NCBI GenBank assembly: GCA_946886845.1 | Contig: CAMPJH010000017.1 | Coordinates: 1 to 16,190, forward strand | Length of the DNA stretch: 16,190 bases | Source: an uncultured Sphingomonas sp. | Lineage (GTDB): Bacteria; Pseudomonadota; Alphaproteobacteria; Sphingomonadales; Sphingomonadaceae | Direction of reading: 5' to 3' | In this document: positions 6,246 to 15,175 of the stretch, piece after piece | Layout of the letters: each line of letters begins with the position of its first letter | Numbering within the stretch: position 1 is the stretch's first letter | Notes under the pieces: model-generated | What the model was told of the DNA's origin: nothing | What the model saw: only the letters and a program-made list of their open reading frames with translations | Database searches by the model: none | Translations under genes and position numbers: made by a program

Positions 6246-7460
6246 TTACAGCTCAACCTGTTCGATTTGCGGGACTGCGACAACCCACCACAACGCGCCC
6301 GCCACCGACACGGCCGCGGTGACGACGAACGCGGTCGAATAGCCGGCGCCATCGACGATGATGCCGGTGACGATCGGCCCGAAAATGCCGGACAAATTGC
6401 CGATCGCATTTTGGACCCCAACCCAGGTGCCGGCGGCCCGCGGGCCGGCGAACATCTGGGCGATGGCGTAAGTGTTGACCGACAGTGCGCCGGTCGCAAT
6501 TCCGGCCAGGCAGAGCAGGACGGCAAGCTCGCCCGGACTGTCCGCATAGGCGAGGCCAAGCACCGCCGCTCCGGCCAGCAGCTGCCCGGCAATCATCATC
6601 CAGCGGCGAACCGACCCCTCCGATCGGCCGCTGCTGGTCCACCAGTCCGACACCGCTCCGAAGCTGAGCGCCGCCACCGCCTGCGCCGCATAACCGAGCG
6701 TCGCCAGCAGCGTCATTTCGGCGATCGACAGGCCGCGCGACTGGACCAGGTAGAGCGGCAGCCAGGCGAGTATGAAATAGAAGACATAGTTGCTGGCCCC
6801 GTGCGCGATGGACATCGACCACAAGGACCATTTGCCGATCAGGGTTCGGATCGGAACACGCTCCTCCGGCGGGGCCGGGCCCGCCTCGAAATCGCGAACC
6901 GCCAGCTTCCACGGCGCCAGCCAGATCAAGGTCAGAAGCCCGAAGACAATGAAGATCGCCCGCCACCCCAGCGTCGCCAGTATGACTCCGCCGGCGAGCG
7001 TTCCGGCCGCCGGGCCGAGCGCGATGCCTAGCGCCATCGCCGCGTTGGCGAGCCCGCGCCGCTCGGGCGGGACATGGCGGGTGATGATCTTCGATCCGCC
7101 CGGGAAGGCGATGGTCTCGCCGATGCCGAGCATCATCCGAAGCACCAGCAGCGAGACGAACCCGCCGGCAAAGCCGGTCAGTAGCGTCGCCGCGGCCCAC
7201 AGCAGCACCCCGCCCGCCATCAGCCGGTAGACCGAGAAGCGGTCGCACAGCCAGCCGACGAACAGCTGGACCGGCGCATAGATCCAGAAGAAGGCGGAAA
7301 CGATCAGCCCGAACTGGGTCGCTGTCAGCTGAAGTTCCGACTTTAGCAGCGGCGCGGCGATGCCGATCGCGCCGCGGTCGACATAGTTGAGGAATACCGC
7401 CGCCCCGAGCAGCAGGACCAGCGCCGTGGTGCCGGTCCCGGCCCGCGCTGTCGTTGCCAT
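6246..7460 (-). CDS. Major facilitator superfamily transporter (ACS-like)
   Basis: A 404-residue inner-membrane protein with about 12 hydrophobic segments in two halves joined by a charged loop (about 186-210). NYVDRGAIGIAAPLL at 25-39 after the first helix and GWLCDRFSVYRL at 69-80 (motif A form, between helices 2 and 3) point to the anion:cation symporter type that includes hexuronate and aldarate carriers. RMMLGIGETIAFPGG at 108-122 agrees. The substrate cannot be read from sequence; organic anions are the best guess. The ATG at 7460 lies four bases after the ftsA stop, with AGGA partly within the ftsA stop context. A GTG at 7475 inside ftsA is possible but lacks a good binding site. Its place between ftsA and ftsZ is unusual for a dcw cluster. 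Confidence 0.87.
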   Translation of the reverse strand: MATTARAGTGTTALVLLLGAAVFLNYVDRGAIGIAAPLLKSELQLTATQFGLIVSAFFWIYAPVQLFVGWLCDRFSVYRLMAGGVLLWAAATLLTGFAGGFVSLLVLRMMLGIGETIAFPGGSKIITRHVPPERRGLANAAMALGIALGPAAGTLAGGVILATLGWRAIFIVFGLLTLIWLAPWKLAVRDFEAGPAPPEERVPIRTLIGKWSLWSMSIAHGASNYVFYFILAWLPLYLVQSRGLSIAEMTLLATLGYAAQAVAALSFGAVSDWWTSSGRSEGSVRRWMMIAGQLLAGAAVLGLAYADSPGELAVLLCLAGIATGALSVNTYAIAQMFAGPRAAGTWVGVQNAIGNLSGIFGPIVTGIIVDGAGYSTAFVVTAAVSVAGALWWVVAVPQIEQVEL

Positions 7461-7464
7461 TGTC

Positions 7465-8721
7465 CTAATACCCACCCTTCATGGCCGCGATCAGCCGCCC
7501 TAGCACGCCCTTGGCCGGCGCCTGGCGAATGGTCGTCCCGAGCGCGATGTCGCGGATGTCGCCGCTCCTCGAGGCGGCGAGGCTGGCGAGCCCGACCAGC
7601 GTCGAGAAAGCGGGGCCGCTGTGCGCGTCGGGAAGGCCGGCGAGGGTCTTCGGGCGGCCGACTCGGACGGTCCGGCCGAGCACGCCCTGCATGTAATCGG
7701 CGATATTCTTGAGCTCGGCGCCGCCGCCGGTCAGCACCACCGGCCGGCCGATCGGGCCGCTGAAGCCGAGGCCCTTGAGCACCGAATCCACTTCGCCGGT
7801 AAGCTCCTCGACGCGGTGGCGGATGACCATCATCAGCTGGGCGCGGGTGATCCGCACCGGCTCGGCGCCTTCCTCGGCGCCGCTGTGATTGGCGTCGATA
7901 AGCTCGTGATTATCGCGTGGGCTGGTCATCGCCGAGCCGTAGAAGCACTTCAGCCGCTCGGCATCGCGGCGATTGACCCCGAAGGTGGCGGCGATGTCGT
8001 CGCTGATGTCCCGCGCTCCGAGCGGAATCGAGCGCAGCCCGACCAGGATCCCGCCGTAGTGAAGCGAGACGTTGGTAACCCCGGCGCCGAGCTCGACCAG
8101 CGCAACGCCAAGGTCGCGCTCCTCCTCGGTCAGGCAGGCAAGCGCGGCGGCGACTGGCGAAGCGACGATTGCCCGGACCCCGAGATGGGCGGCGCGGATG
8201 ATGTAATCGAGGTTGCGAAGCGGCGGCGCGTCGGCGGCGATAACGTGGATGTCGACCCCGAGGCGGTCGGCGTGGAGCCCGATCGGCTGCTGTACCTCCT
8301 GCGCCCCGTCGATCGTGTAGAGCGCCGGATGAGCGTGGAGCACGACCTTGCCGCCGCGGTCGATCGCTTCGCGGCCGTCGGTGAGCAATTGTTCGATGTC
8401 GGTCCGCTCGACCTGGTGGCCGCCGAGCTCGACCTCGACGTTGGCGACGTCGCTGATAAGCCCGCCGGCGCCATAGCTCGCCCAGACATCGTCGATGGTG
8501 ACGCCGCTCATCCGCTCGGCGAGCTCGACCGCTTCGCGGACCGCATATTCGCTCGCTTCGATATCGGTGACGAAGCCGCGCTTGACCCCGCGGCTTTCGC
8601 GCTGGCCGGTGCCGAGCACCCGCACTCCTTCGTCGCCGTCCATCGTCGCGATCAGCGCGCAGACCTTCGACGAGCCGATGTCGAGGGCTGCGATCAGCGG
8701 CTGCTCGCCTGGCGCGGCCAA
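7465..8721 (-). CDS. ftsA: Cell division protein FtsA
   Basis: A 418-residue actin-like ATPase that tethers FtsZ to the membrane and recruits later divisome proteins. The nucleotide site is visible as ALDIGSSKVC (12-21, phosphate 1), VELGAGVTNVS (209-219, phosphate 2) and TGGGAELKNI (331-340, adenosine). The C-terminal KGVLGRLIAAMKGGY (404-418) is the amphipathic membrane-targeting helix. The ftsQ stop TGA is in the same frame three codons before the start, so the only reasonable start is TTG at 8721, giving MAAPGEQPLIAALDIGSSK. The ribosome binding site is poor (CAAGG about 11 bases away), so expression may depend on coupling to ftsQ, six bases upstream. The normal partner ftsZ is not adjacent; a transporter gene follows after four bases. 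Confidence 0.97.
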   Translation of the reverse strand: MAAPGEQPLIAALDIGSSKVCALIATMDGDEGVRVLGTGQRESRGVKRGFVTDIEASEYAVREAVELAERMSGVTIDDVWASYGAGGLISDVANVEVELGGHQVERTDIEQLLTDGREAIDRGGKVVLHAHPALYTIDGAQEVQQPIGLHADRLGVDIHVIAADAPPLRNLDYIIRAAHLGVRAIVASPVAAALACLTEEERDLGVALVELGAGVTNVSLHYGGILVGLRSIPLGARDISDDIAATFGVNRRDAERLKCFYGSAMTSPRDNHELIDANHSGAEEGAEPVRITRAQLMMVIRHRVEELTGEVDSVLKGLGFSGPIGRPVVLTGGGAELKNIADYMQGVLGRTVRVGRPKTLAGLPDAHSGPAFSTLVGLASLAASRSGDIRDIALGTTIRQAPAKGVLGRLIAAMKGGY

Positions 8722-8727
8722 TTCGGA

Positions 8728-9570
8728 TCAGCCTTGCGTGACAGGCGCGGCGGACGGCTCGCCCGGAGCGCGCGGCAGCCGGACGATCATCTTGCCTGGA
8801 AGCCTGAGATCGATCCGCACCAGCCCGCGGCCGAGCAGCCCGGTCGACTTGTCGAGCTCAGCGAACTTGGCGAGCGCCTCCGCTGCTGCTTCCTCGCCTT
8901 CGGGAAGCGCGATCGTTTCGCCGGTCTGGAGTGCGAGATCCCAACGCCGGCCGCCGACCCAGCTGGCCGAGACCAGCTGGGGCTTGAGCGTCGGAGCCGC
9001 CTGCAGCAGGCGATTGAGCTCGCGCTCATGAAGGTTCGCCCGAGCGCCGATCAGAAGCGGCAGGTCGGGCATTTGGGTAACGGGAACCCGGTCGATCACC
9101 ACCCCGTCGGAATCGATCAGCGCCAGCCTGTCGCGGTCCTGCCACAGCGCCGCCGGCCGCCGCTCGACGATGTCGATCACCAGCGTGTCGGGAAGCCGCC
9201 GCGACACCCGCGCGTCCTTGACCCAGCCGTAGCGGAGCAGCTGCCGGCGGATATTCTCGACGTCGACCAAAGGCATTGCCATCGACCGTTGCTCGAGGGC
9301 GATGTCGTAGACCGGGCCGCTGTCCATGTTGCGAAGACCGACGACGTCGATCCGCTTGACCGTGAAGCCGGCGCGGCCGAGCGCCTCGCCGGCCGCGGTC
9401 ATCGCCCGCCCCGGAACCTCAAGCGCGACCAGCACGACCGCCGCGATCAGCGCCAGGAACAGTCCGAAAGCGAGCGCCGCCCAGCGGGTCACTCGCGCAT
9501 TGGCCTTGGGCGCGCGCGCCTTGGCCTTGCGCGGCTTCGCCGATCCGCGCCTGACCCGCGCAGCGGTCAT
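8728..9570 (-). CDS. ftsQ: Cell division protein FtsQ
   Basis: A 280-residue bitopic divisome protein that links the early Z-ring proteins to the septal synthase via FtsB and FtsL. Residues 1-28 are a basic cytoplasmic tail rich in Arg, Lys and Ala, and 29-50 form one transmembrane helix. A POTRA domain follows at about 70-137 (VKRIDVVGLRNM to VIDIVERRPAALW), then the FtsQ beta domain (about 140-265). The length is typical for alphaproteobacteria. The ATG at 9570 overlaps the ddl stop as ATGA, which fixes the start; an earlier frame start at 9753 would lie wholly inside ddl. ftsA follows six bases after the stop, in the same reading frame. Confidence 0.95.
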   Translation of the reverse strand: MTAARVRRGSAKPRKAKARAPKANARVTRWAALAFGLFLALIAAVVLVALEVPGRAMTAAGEALGRAGFTVKRIDVVGLRNMDSGPVYDIALEQRSMAMPLVDVENIRRQLLRYGWVKDARVSRRLPDTLVIDIVERRPAALWQDRDRLALIDSDGVVIDRVPVTQMPDLPLLIGARANLHERELNRLLQAAPTLKPQLVSASWVGGRRWDLALQTGETIALPEGEEAAAEALAKFAELDKSTGLLGRGLVRIDLRLPGKMIVRLPRAPGEPSAAPVTQG

Positions 9571-10493
9571 CCGATCGCCTCTTCGATCAGCGTCTCTACC
9601 AGCTTGGCGTAGCTGATCCCGCGCTGCTTCGCCTGCTCTGGAACCAGGCTGAGCGGGGTCATTCCGGGCTGGGTGTTGATCTCGAGCAGATAGAGCCCGT
9701 CCAGCCCGCGCTCCTCGTCCCAGCGGAAGTCGGCGCGCGACGCGCCCTTGCATCCGAGCAGGCGGTGACCGTCGAGCGCCATGTCCATCATCGCCTGGGC
9801 GATGTCGTCGGGCACCTCGGCCGGGCAGACGTGCTCGGTCAGGCCCTCGGTATATTTAGCGTCATAATCGTAGAAGCCGGCGACCGGCTTCAGCTCGGTG
9901 ACGCACAGCGCCTGGTCGCCGAGAACCGACACCGTCAGCTCCCGGCCCTTGATGAACGGCTCGGCCAGGAGCCGCTTGAAATGATGCCACGGCCCTTCGA
10001 CGTCGCGACCGATCGGCGATCCGTAATTGCCGTCGCCGGTGACGATCGCGACGCCGACCGACGAGCCTTCGTTGACCGGCTTCAGCACATACGGGCGGGC
10101 GATCGGGTCGGCGTCGAACAGCGTCTGGCTGTCGATCACCTTGCCTTGCGGCATTCGGATGCCGTGCGGCACCAGCACCAGCTTGGTCAGCTCCTTGTCA
10201 ATGGCGATGACCGAGGTCTCGAGCCCGCTGTGGGTATATTTGAGGCCCATCAGGTCCATCATGCCCTGGACGCTTCCGTCCTCGCCGGGGGTGCCGTGGA
10301 CCGCGTTGAAGCCGACGTCGGGCTTCAGCTCGGCGAGGCGGAGCGCGACGTCGCGGCCCATGTCCAATTCGGTGACCCGGCTCCAGCCGTTGCCGCGGAG
10401 CGCCTCGGCGACGCCGCGGCCGCTCATCCGCGAGACCTCCTGCTCGGCCGACCAGCCGCCCATCAGCACGACAACATGCAGGTCCCGGTTCAA
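9567..10493 (-). CDS. ddl: D-alanine--D-alanine ligase
   Basis: A 308-residue cytoplasmic ATP-grasp enzyme that joins two D-alanines for the UDP-MurNAc pentapeptide. The N-terminal domain begins VVVLMGGWSAEQEVSRMSG (7-25) and contains NAVHGTPGEDG (63-73). The ATP-grasp part has YVLKPVNEGSSVGV (135-148) and the metal site DGLYLLEINTQPGMT (265-279). FYDYDAKY (207-214) has the Tyr of the omega loop expected for D-Ala-D-Ala rather than D-Ala-D-lactate ligases. The start is TTG at 10493: it gives the usual family N-terminus, GGGAG lies six bases upstream, and the TTG overlaps the murB stop as TTGA, matching the ATGA junctions nearby. No ATG precedes the conserved region after the murB stop. Confidence 0.96.
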   Translation of the reverse strand: MNRDLHVVVLMGGWSAEQEVSRMSGRGVAEALRGNGWSRVTELDMGRDVALRLAELKPDVGFNAVHGTPGEDGSVQGMMDLMGLKYTHSGLETSVIAIDKELTKLVLVPHGIRMPQGKVIDSQTLFDADPIARPYVLKPVNEGSSVGVAIVTGDGNYGSPIGRDVEGPWHHFKRLLAEPFIKGRELTVSVLGDQALCVTELKPVAGFYDYDAKYTEGLTEHVCPAEVPDDIAQAMMDMALDGHRLLGCKGASRADFRWDEERGLDGLYLLEINTQPGMTPLSLVPEQAKQRGISYAKLVETLIEEAIG

Positions 10494-11395
10494 TCGTAGC
10501 TCCCGATCCGCTGAATTTCCCACTCGAGCAGGATGTTGGTTCTTTCCATCACCCGGCGCCGCACTTCCTCGCCCAGCTCCTCGATCTGGGCGCTTGTCGC
10601 GTTGCCAAGATTGAGCAGGAAGTTGCAATGCTTTTCCGAGACTTGCGCGTCGCCGATCCTCAACCCCCGGCAGCCCGACGCATCGATCAGCGCCCAGGCC
10701 TTGTGGCCGGTCGGGTTCTTGAAGGTCGACCCGCCGGTGCGGCTTCGAAGCGGCTGCGACGCCTCGCGCTCGGCGGCGATCCGGTCCATCTCGGCGCCGA
10801 TCGCCTGGACGTCGCCCGGCACGCCCTGGAACAACGCCTCGACGACCACCGCGCCGTCGGGAACCGCGCTGTGGCGGTAGCTGTAGCCGAGCCTGTCGAG
10901 AGGCCAGGTTTCGATCGTCCCGTCGCGCAGCACCAGCCGCGCTTCGACCAGGATGTCCTTGACCTCGCGGCCATAGGCGCCGGCATTCATCCGCACCGCG
11001 CCGCCGGTGGTGCCGGGAATGCCGCGGAGGAACTCGAGCCCCGCGATGCCGGCGTCACGCGCCGCCGATGCGACCGTAATCCCCATCGCGCCGCCGCCGG
11101 CGCGGACGCGATTGCCAGACTCAATTGTTACCTTAGCAAAACTTTTGGGGAGTCGAACAACCACGCCGCCAACGCCGCCGTCGCGGACGATCAGGTTCGA
11201 TCCGACCCCGATTGGAGTCACTGGAACGCCTTGGTCGAGCTCGCTCAGAAATTGTGCGAGGTCGGCCTCGTCCTTCGGCCTGACCAGCCACTCGGCCGGG
11301 CCGCCAGTCCGGAACCAGATGAAATCGGCCAGGCTGCCGCCGCGTTCGGCAACGCCCTCGAGCTTCGGCAGGGCCAGATCCGCCGCGCCGCTCAT
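10490..11395 (-). CDS. murB: UDP-N-acetylenolpyruvoylglucosamine reductase
   Basis: A 301-residue FAD enzyme that reduces UDP-GlcNAc-enolpyruvate to UDP-MurNAc with NADPH, in the cytoplasm. FAD-binding motifs are visible as [14 protein letters not shown] (61-74) and [18 protein letters not shown] (125-142). GGSTFKNP at 221-228 carries the catalytic Ser (S223), and a Glu in LLEWEIQ near the end (probably E293) is the second acid residue. It has the short single-loop architecture of type II MurB enzymes. The ATG at 11395 overlaps the murC stop as ATGA; earlier starts in this frame lie inside murC. The murB stop overlaps the ddl TTG by four bases. Confidence 0.97.
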   Translation of the reverse strand: MSGAADLALPKLEGVAERGGSLADFIWFRTGGPAEWLVRPKDEADLAQFLSELDQGVPVTPIGVGSNLIVRDGGVGGVVVRLPKSFAKVTIESGNRVRAGGGAMGITVASAARDAGIAGLEFLRGIPGTTGGAVRMNAGAYGREVKDILVEARLVLRDGTIETWPLDRLGYSYRHSAVPDGAVVVEALFQGVPGDVQAIGAEMDRIAAEREASQPLRSRTGGSTFKNPTGHKAWALIDASGCRGLRIGDAQVSEKHCNFLLNLGNATSAQIEELGEEVRRRVMERTNILLEWEIQRIGSYD

Positions 11396-12804
11396 TTGCT
11401 CGACCTTGCCTTGGCGATCCCGTCGGCAAGCCCGGCCGCCCACTTGGTGATGTCGCCCGCGCCCATGCAGATGATCGTGTCGCCGTCGGCGGCGATGTCG
11501 CGAAGCGACCGCGCCAGGTCCTTGGGATCGGCAACGCCCTTGACCATCCGGTGCCCGTGCGCCCGAAGCCCTTCGACCAGGGCGTCGGAGTCGATCCCGT
11601 CGATCGGCTCCTCGCCGGCCGGATAGACCGGTGCGACCAGCACCACGTCGGCGTCGTTGAAGGCGCTCTGGAAGTCGTCCATCAGCGCCGCGAGGCGCGT
11701 GTAGCGGTGCGGCTGCATCACCGCGATTACCCGCCCTTCGGTGGTCTCGCGGGCGGCCGACAGCACCGCCCTTATCTCGACCGGATGGTGGGCGTAATCG
11801 TCGATGATCGCCGCGCCATCGGCGTCGCCGACCTTGGTGAAGCGGCGCTTGACGCCTTCGAACCGCTCGAAGCCGGTGATGATCGTTTCGTCCGGGATAC
11901 CCAGCTCGATCGCCACAGCCACCGCGGCAAGCGCATTCTGGACATTGTGGCGGCCCGGGATCGGCACGTGGATCCCGGCGATCGTGCGGCGCTCGCCGCT
12001 GCGCTCCAGGGCCACGGCGTCGAACCGGCTGCCGCTGCCGTCGGTCTCCAGATTCTCGGCGCGCAGGTCGGCCAGCGCGGAAAATCCATAAGTGACGATC
12101 CGCCGGTCCTGGATCCGGCCGATGATCGCCTGCACTTCGGGATGGTCGATGTTGAGGACCGCGAGCCCGTAGAAGGGGACGTTCTCGATGAACTCGCAAT
12201 AAGCGCGCTTGACCTCGTCGAAGCTGCCGTAATGCTCGAGATGCTCGGGGTCGATGTTGGTGACCACCGCGATGGTGCCGTCGAGCCGAAGGAAGCTGCC
12301 GTCGCTCTCGTCGGCCTCGACCACCATCCAGTCGCTTTTGCCGAGCCGGGCGTTGGAGCCGTAGCGGTTGATGATCCCGCCGTTGATCACCGTCGGGTCC
12401 ATTCCGCCCGAATCGAGCATCGCCGCGATCATCGAGGTGGTCGTCGTCTTGCCGTGCGTCCCGGCCACCGCGATCGTCTTTTGCATGCGCATCAGCTCGG
12501 CGAGCATCTCGGCGCGCTTGACGATCGGCAGCCGCCGCTCGACCGCCGCCTCGACTTCCGGGTTGCCGCGGCTGACGGCGGAGGAGACGACCACCACCGC
12601 CGCCTCGCCGAGATTGTCGGCGCCATGGCCGATGGCAACCGCGATCCCGGCCTTGCGCAGCTTCTCGACGACATAGGATTCGGCAATGTCGGAACCTTGG
12701 ACGCTATAGCCGAGCTGGTGCATCACCTCGGCGATCCCGGACATGCCGATGCCGCCGATGCCGACGAAATGGATGGTACCGATGTCGGTGCCCAACGCTT
12801 TCAT
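11392..12804 (-). CDS. murC: UDP-N-acetylmuramate--L-alanine ligase
   Basis: A 470-residue Mur ligase that adds L-alanine to UDP-MurNAc with ATP, the first step of stem peptide synthesis, in the cytoplasm. The N-terminal UDP-binding Rossmann part begins [15 protein letters not shown] (11-25). The ATP P-loop is [10 protein letters not shown] (115-124) in the central domain, and EADESDGSF follows the usual spacing. The C-terminal domain holds [10 protein letters not shown], a strong MurC mark. The ATG at 12804 overlaps the murG stop by ATGA and the gene ends overlapping murB by ATGA. Length is normal for the family. Confidence 0.98.
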   Translation of the reverse strand: MKALGTDIGTIHFVGIGGIGMSGIAEVMHQLGYSVQGSDIAESYVVEKLRKAGIAVAIGHGADNLGEAAVVVVSSAVSRGNPEVEAAVERRLPIVKRAEMLAELMRMQKTIAVAGTHGKTTTTSMIAAMLDSGGMDPTVINGGIINRYGSNARLGKSDWMVVEADESDGSFLRLDGTIAVVTNIDPEHLEHYGSFDEVKRAYCEFIENVPFYGLAVLNIDHPEVQAIIGRIQDRRIVTYGFSALADLRAENLETDGSGSRFDAVALERSGERRTIAGIHVPIPGRHNVQNALAAVAVAIELGIPDETIITGFERFEGVKRRFTKVGDADGAAIIDDYAHHPVEIRAVLSAARETTEGRVIAVMQPHRYTRLAALMDDFQSAFNDADVVLVAPVYPAGEEPIDGIDSDALVEGLRAHGHRMVKGVADPKDLARSLRDIAADGDTIICMGAGDITKWAAGLADGIAKARSSK

Positions 12805-13958
12805 GCCGGCACGCCCCCGGCAAAGGCCGAGCGCTTGCGCGGCTCCAGCGCCGGCCCGACCGCGACCGGCGACAGCCCGCCGCCGACCCGCTCGACCAGG
12901 TCGGCTAGATCGCGCGCGGCGTGCGGGCGGCCGACCGACAGCGACCGCGCCGCGGCATTGGACAGCGCGAGCGGATCGCCGGCGATTGCCTCAATCTGGC
13001 GAGCCAGCGTTTCCGGCGTGAACTCGGCTTGCGGGATCGTCCTCGCGCCGCCGGCTTTGGTCATCTCGCGGGCATTGGCGGTCTGGTGGTCGTCGGTGGC
13101 GGCGGCGAAGGGGATCAGGATCGCCGGCCGGCCGGCGGCGGTCAGCTCGGCCACGGTCGAGGCGCCCGCGCGGGCTATCACGAGGTGCGCGTCGGCAAGC
13201 TTGTCCGGCATGTCGAGGATGTAGGTCATCAGCTCGGCCGGGATTCCGAGCTCGGCGTAGCGGGCGCGGATCTCCTCGATGTCGTCGGGCCGGCACTGCT
13301 GGACGACCTGCAGCCGGCGGCGTAGCGACGGCTCGAGCATACCCAATCCGCTCGGCACCACCTTGCCGAGGATCGTCGCGCCCTGGCTGCCGCCGGTCAC
13401 CAGGATCTTGAGCGGCGCGACCTCGTCGAACGGCGGGAACGGCATTTCGCCGATCTTGGCGATCTCCGCGCGGACCGGGTTGCCTACCAGCACCAGTCTG
13501 TCCGAATGGCCCGGCTTCAAGCGCTCGATCTCGGGATAAGCGGTGCCGATCGCCGTCGCCCCGCCGGCCAGCAGCCGGTTGACCCGCCCCAGCACCGCAT
13601 TCTGCTCGTGGAGCACGGTCGGAATGTCGAGCGCCCGGGCGGCGAGCAGCGCCGGGAAGGCCGGATAGCCGCCGAAGCCGACGACCGCTTGCGGCGGATG
13701 GTCGCGGTAGAGGCGAATCGCCTCGCGCCGTCCGGCTAGCACTGCAAAAGCTGCCTTGATCCAGGAGATCGGCCCGCCGCCGAGCCGCCCTGCCGGAAGT
13801 TCGTGCACGGCGATCTTGTCGAACAGCCCGGGGATCTTGGCCCCGCGCGCGTCGGTGATCACCAGCACGCCGTGGCCGCGAGCGGCAAGCTCGGCGGCGA
13901 GCGCATGCGCCGGGACCATATGGCCGCCGGTGCCTCCGGCAGCGAGGACGAAATTCAT
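12801..13958 (-). CDS. murG: UDP-GlcNAc--lipid I N-acetylglucosaminyltransferase
   Basis: A 385-residue GT-B glycosyltransferase on the inner face of the plasma membrane that adds GlcNAc to lipid I to form lipid II. The Gly-rich loop [16 protein letters not shown] (6-21) is at the N-terminus. [16 protein letters not shown] (92-107) and [14 protein letters not shown] (117-130) are classic MurG motifs. The second loop is VTGGSQGA (187-194), and the UDP-GlcNAc site is [12 protein letters not shown] (261-272) with [10 protein letters not shown] (287-296). The ATG at 13958 overlaps the ftsW stop as ATGA and gives the family N-terminus. An ATG at 13982 would add eight residues inside ftsW and is less likely. 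Confidence 0.97.
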   Translation of the reverse strand: MNFVLAAGGTGGHMVPAHALAAELAARGHGVLVITDARGAKIPGLFDKIAVHELPAGRLGGGPISWIKAAFAVLAGRREAIRLYRDHPPQAVVGFGGYPAFPALLAARALDIPTVLHEQNAVLGRVNRLLAGGATAIGTAYPEIERLKPGHSDRLVLVGNPVRAEIAKIGEMPFPPFDEVAPLKILVTGGSQGATILGKVVPSGLGMLEPSLRRRLQVVQQCRPDDIEEIRARYAELGIPAELMTYILDMPDKLADAHLVIARAGASTVAELTAAGRPAILIPFAAATDDHQTANAREMTKAGGARTIPQAEFTPETLARQIEAIAGDPLALSNAAARSLSVGRPHAARDLADLVERVGGGLSPVAVGPALEPRKRSAFAGGVPA

Positions 13959-15175
13959 GCCGTCTGGCTCTCTCCGCTCCATTTCACCACATAGGGTGAG
14001 CGGGTCAGATACGGGTTGCGGCGGGTGAAGGCGAGTAGCAATCCCATGCCTATCGAAAGCGCCAGCATCGAGCTTCCGCCATAACTGATGAACGGCAGGG
14101 TCATGCCCTTGGATGGGGCGATCTGGACGTTGACCGCCATGTTGATCAGCGCCTGCAGGCCGAACTGGATGACGAGCCCCGCCCCGGCGAGGATGGCGAA
14201 CGGCGAATCCTCATCGAGCAATTTGACCAGCACCCGGGCGACAATGGTCAAATAGAGCAGCGCGATCGCCAGGCAGGCGATCAGCCCGAATTCCTCGCCG
14301 ATCACCGAGAAGATGTAGTCGGTGTGCGGCTCCGGCAGCCCGAACTTGCGGGTGCCGGCGCCCGGGCCCATCCCGAACAGCCCGCCGGCGGTCAGGGTGC
14401 GCATCGCATTGTCGGTCTGGAAAGTGTCGCCGGCGCCGAACAGGAATCCATCGATCCGCTGGGTGGCGACGTCGTAGAAGAAATAGGCCGAAACCACGCC
14501 GACAGCCGCCGCTGCGGCAAGGATGCCGAGCATCCGAAGCGACACGCCGGCCAGCGCCAGCATGGCGATCCATACGCCGGCGAAGATGATTGTCGAGCCG
14601 AAGTCCGGCTGCTTCATTAGCAGGAAGGCGATCCCGCCGGTCAGCGCCGCCGACAGCCAATAGACGGGCAGCGACCGGTCGGATTCGCGAAGGCTGAGCA
14701 GCCAGGCCATGGCGACGACGTAGAACGGCTTCAAAAACTCCGACGGCTGCAGCTGGCCGATCCCGAGCTCGATCCAACGGCGGGAACCGTTCACTTCCGG
14801 GCCGAGGATCGGGACGAAGATCAGCAGCACCAGGAAGAAGGCGGCGCCGAACAGCGACAAGCGCCGCGCCCGCTCGCGAGTCATCATCGAGATCGCGATC
14901 ATCACCGGGATGCTGACCGCGATCCAGGCGATCTGACGGTAGAAGAAATAGAGCTCGGGGACGCGCACCGATCCGCCCGAATAGCGCACCGCCGCCGCCG
15001 GCGAGGCCGCCGCGACCGCGATCAGCCCGATGCCGATCAGCACCGCGATCAGCAGCAGCAGCACCCGGTCCATTTCCCAGAACCATCGTCCCGTGGGCGA
15101 CCGGTCGGAGCGCCCGTAGCGGTTGGCGTCGACCGTGATCCTGGCCTTGAGCCTGTCGGAAATCGATCCCGTCAT
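13955..15175 (-). CDS. ftsW: Septal peptidoglycan glycosyltransferase FtsW
   Basis: A 406-residue SEDS-family polytopic membrane protein that polymerises lipid II into glycan strands at the septum with its cognate class B PBP. About 10 transmembrane segments begin near residue 37. Family motifs seen are GSRRWIELG (130-138), QPSEFLKP (143-150), KQPDFGS (188-194) and LPEPHTDYIFSVIGEEFG (280-297). The Asp of HTDYIF (D286) corresponds to the essential catalytic Asp of SEDS proteins. PFISYGGSSM (361-370) is the usual signature in a late helix. The cytoplasmic N-terminal tail of about 36 residues is hydrophilic. The ATG at 15175 overlaps the murD stop as ATGA; upstream extension in this frame would lie inside murD. 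Confidence 0.97.
   Translation of the reverse strand: MTGSISDRLKARITVDANRYGRSDRSPTGRWFWEMDRVLLLLIAVLIGIGLIAVAAASPAAAVRYSGGSVRVPELYFFYRQIAWIAVSIPVMIAISMMTRERARRLSLFGAAFFLVLLIFVPILGPEVNGSRRWIELGIGQLQPSEFLKPFYVVAMAWLLSLRESDRSLPVYWLSAALTGGIAFLLMKQPDFGSTIIFAGVWIAMLALAGVSLRMLGILAAAAAVGVVSAYFFYDVATQRIDGFLFGAGDTFQTDNAMRTLTAGGLFGMGPGAGTRKFGLPEPHTDYIFSVIGEEFGLIACLAIALLYLTIVARVLVKLLDEDSPFAILAGAGLVIQFGLQALINMAVNVQIAPSKGMTLPFISYGGSSMLALSIGMGLLLAFTRRNPYLTRSPYVVKWSGESQTA

Noticed and set aside
7621..9612. 663-codon plus-strand frame opposite ftsA and ftsQ
   Set aside because: Although long, it is exactly antisense to two certain genes and has no family-like sequence; stop codons are rare in this frame because of high GC.
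9571..9753. N-terminal extension of ftsQ into ddl
   Set aside because: The added part is the out-of-frame translation of ddl; the basic tail and membrane helix follow naturally from 9570.
11396..12199. N-terminal extension of murB into murC
   Set aside because: It lies inside murC in another frame and is Arg-rich; the ATG in the ATGA overlap gives the correct MurB N-terminus.
11551..13224. 557-codon plus-strand frame opposite murC and murG
   Set aside because: Same reason: a shadow of two certain genes with Arg/Asp/Ala/Gly-rich composition.
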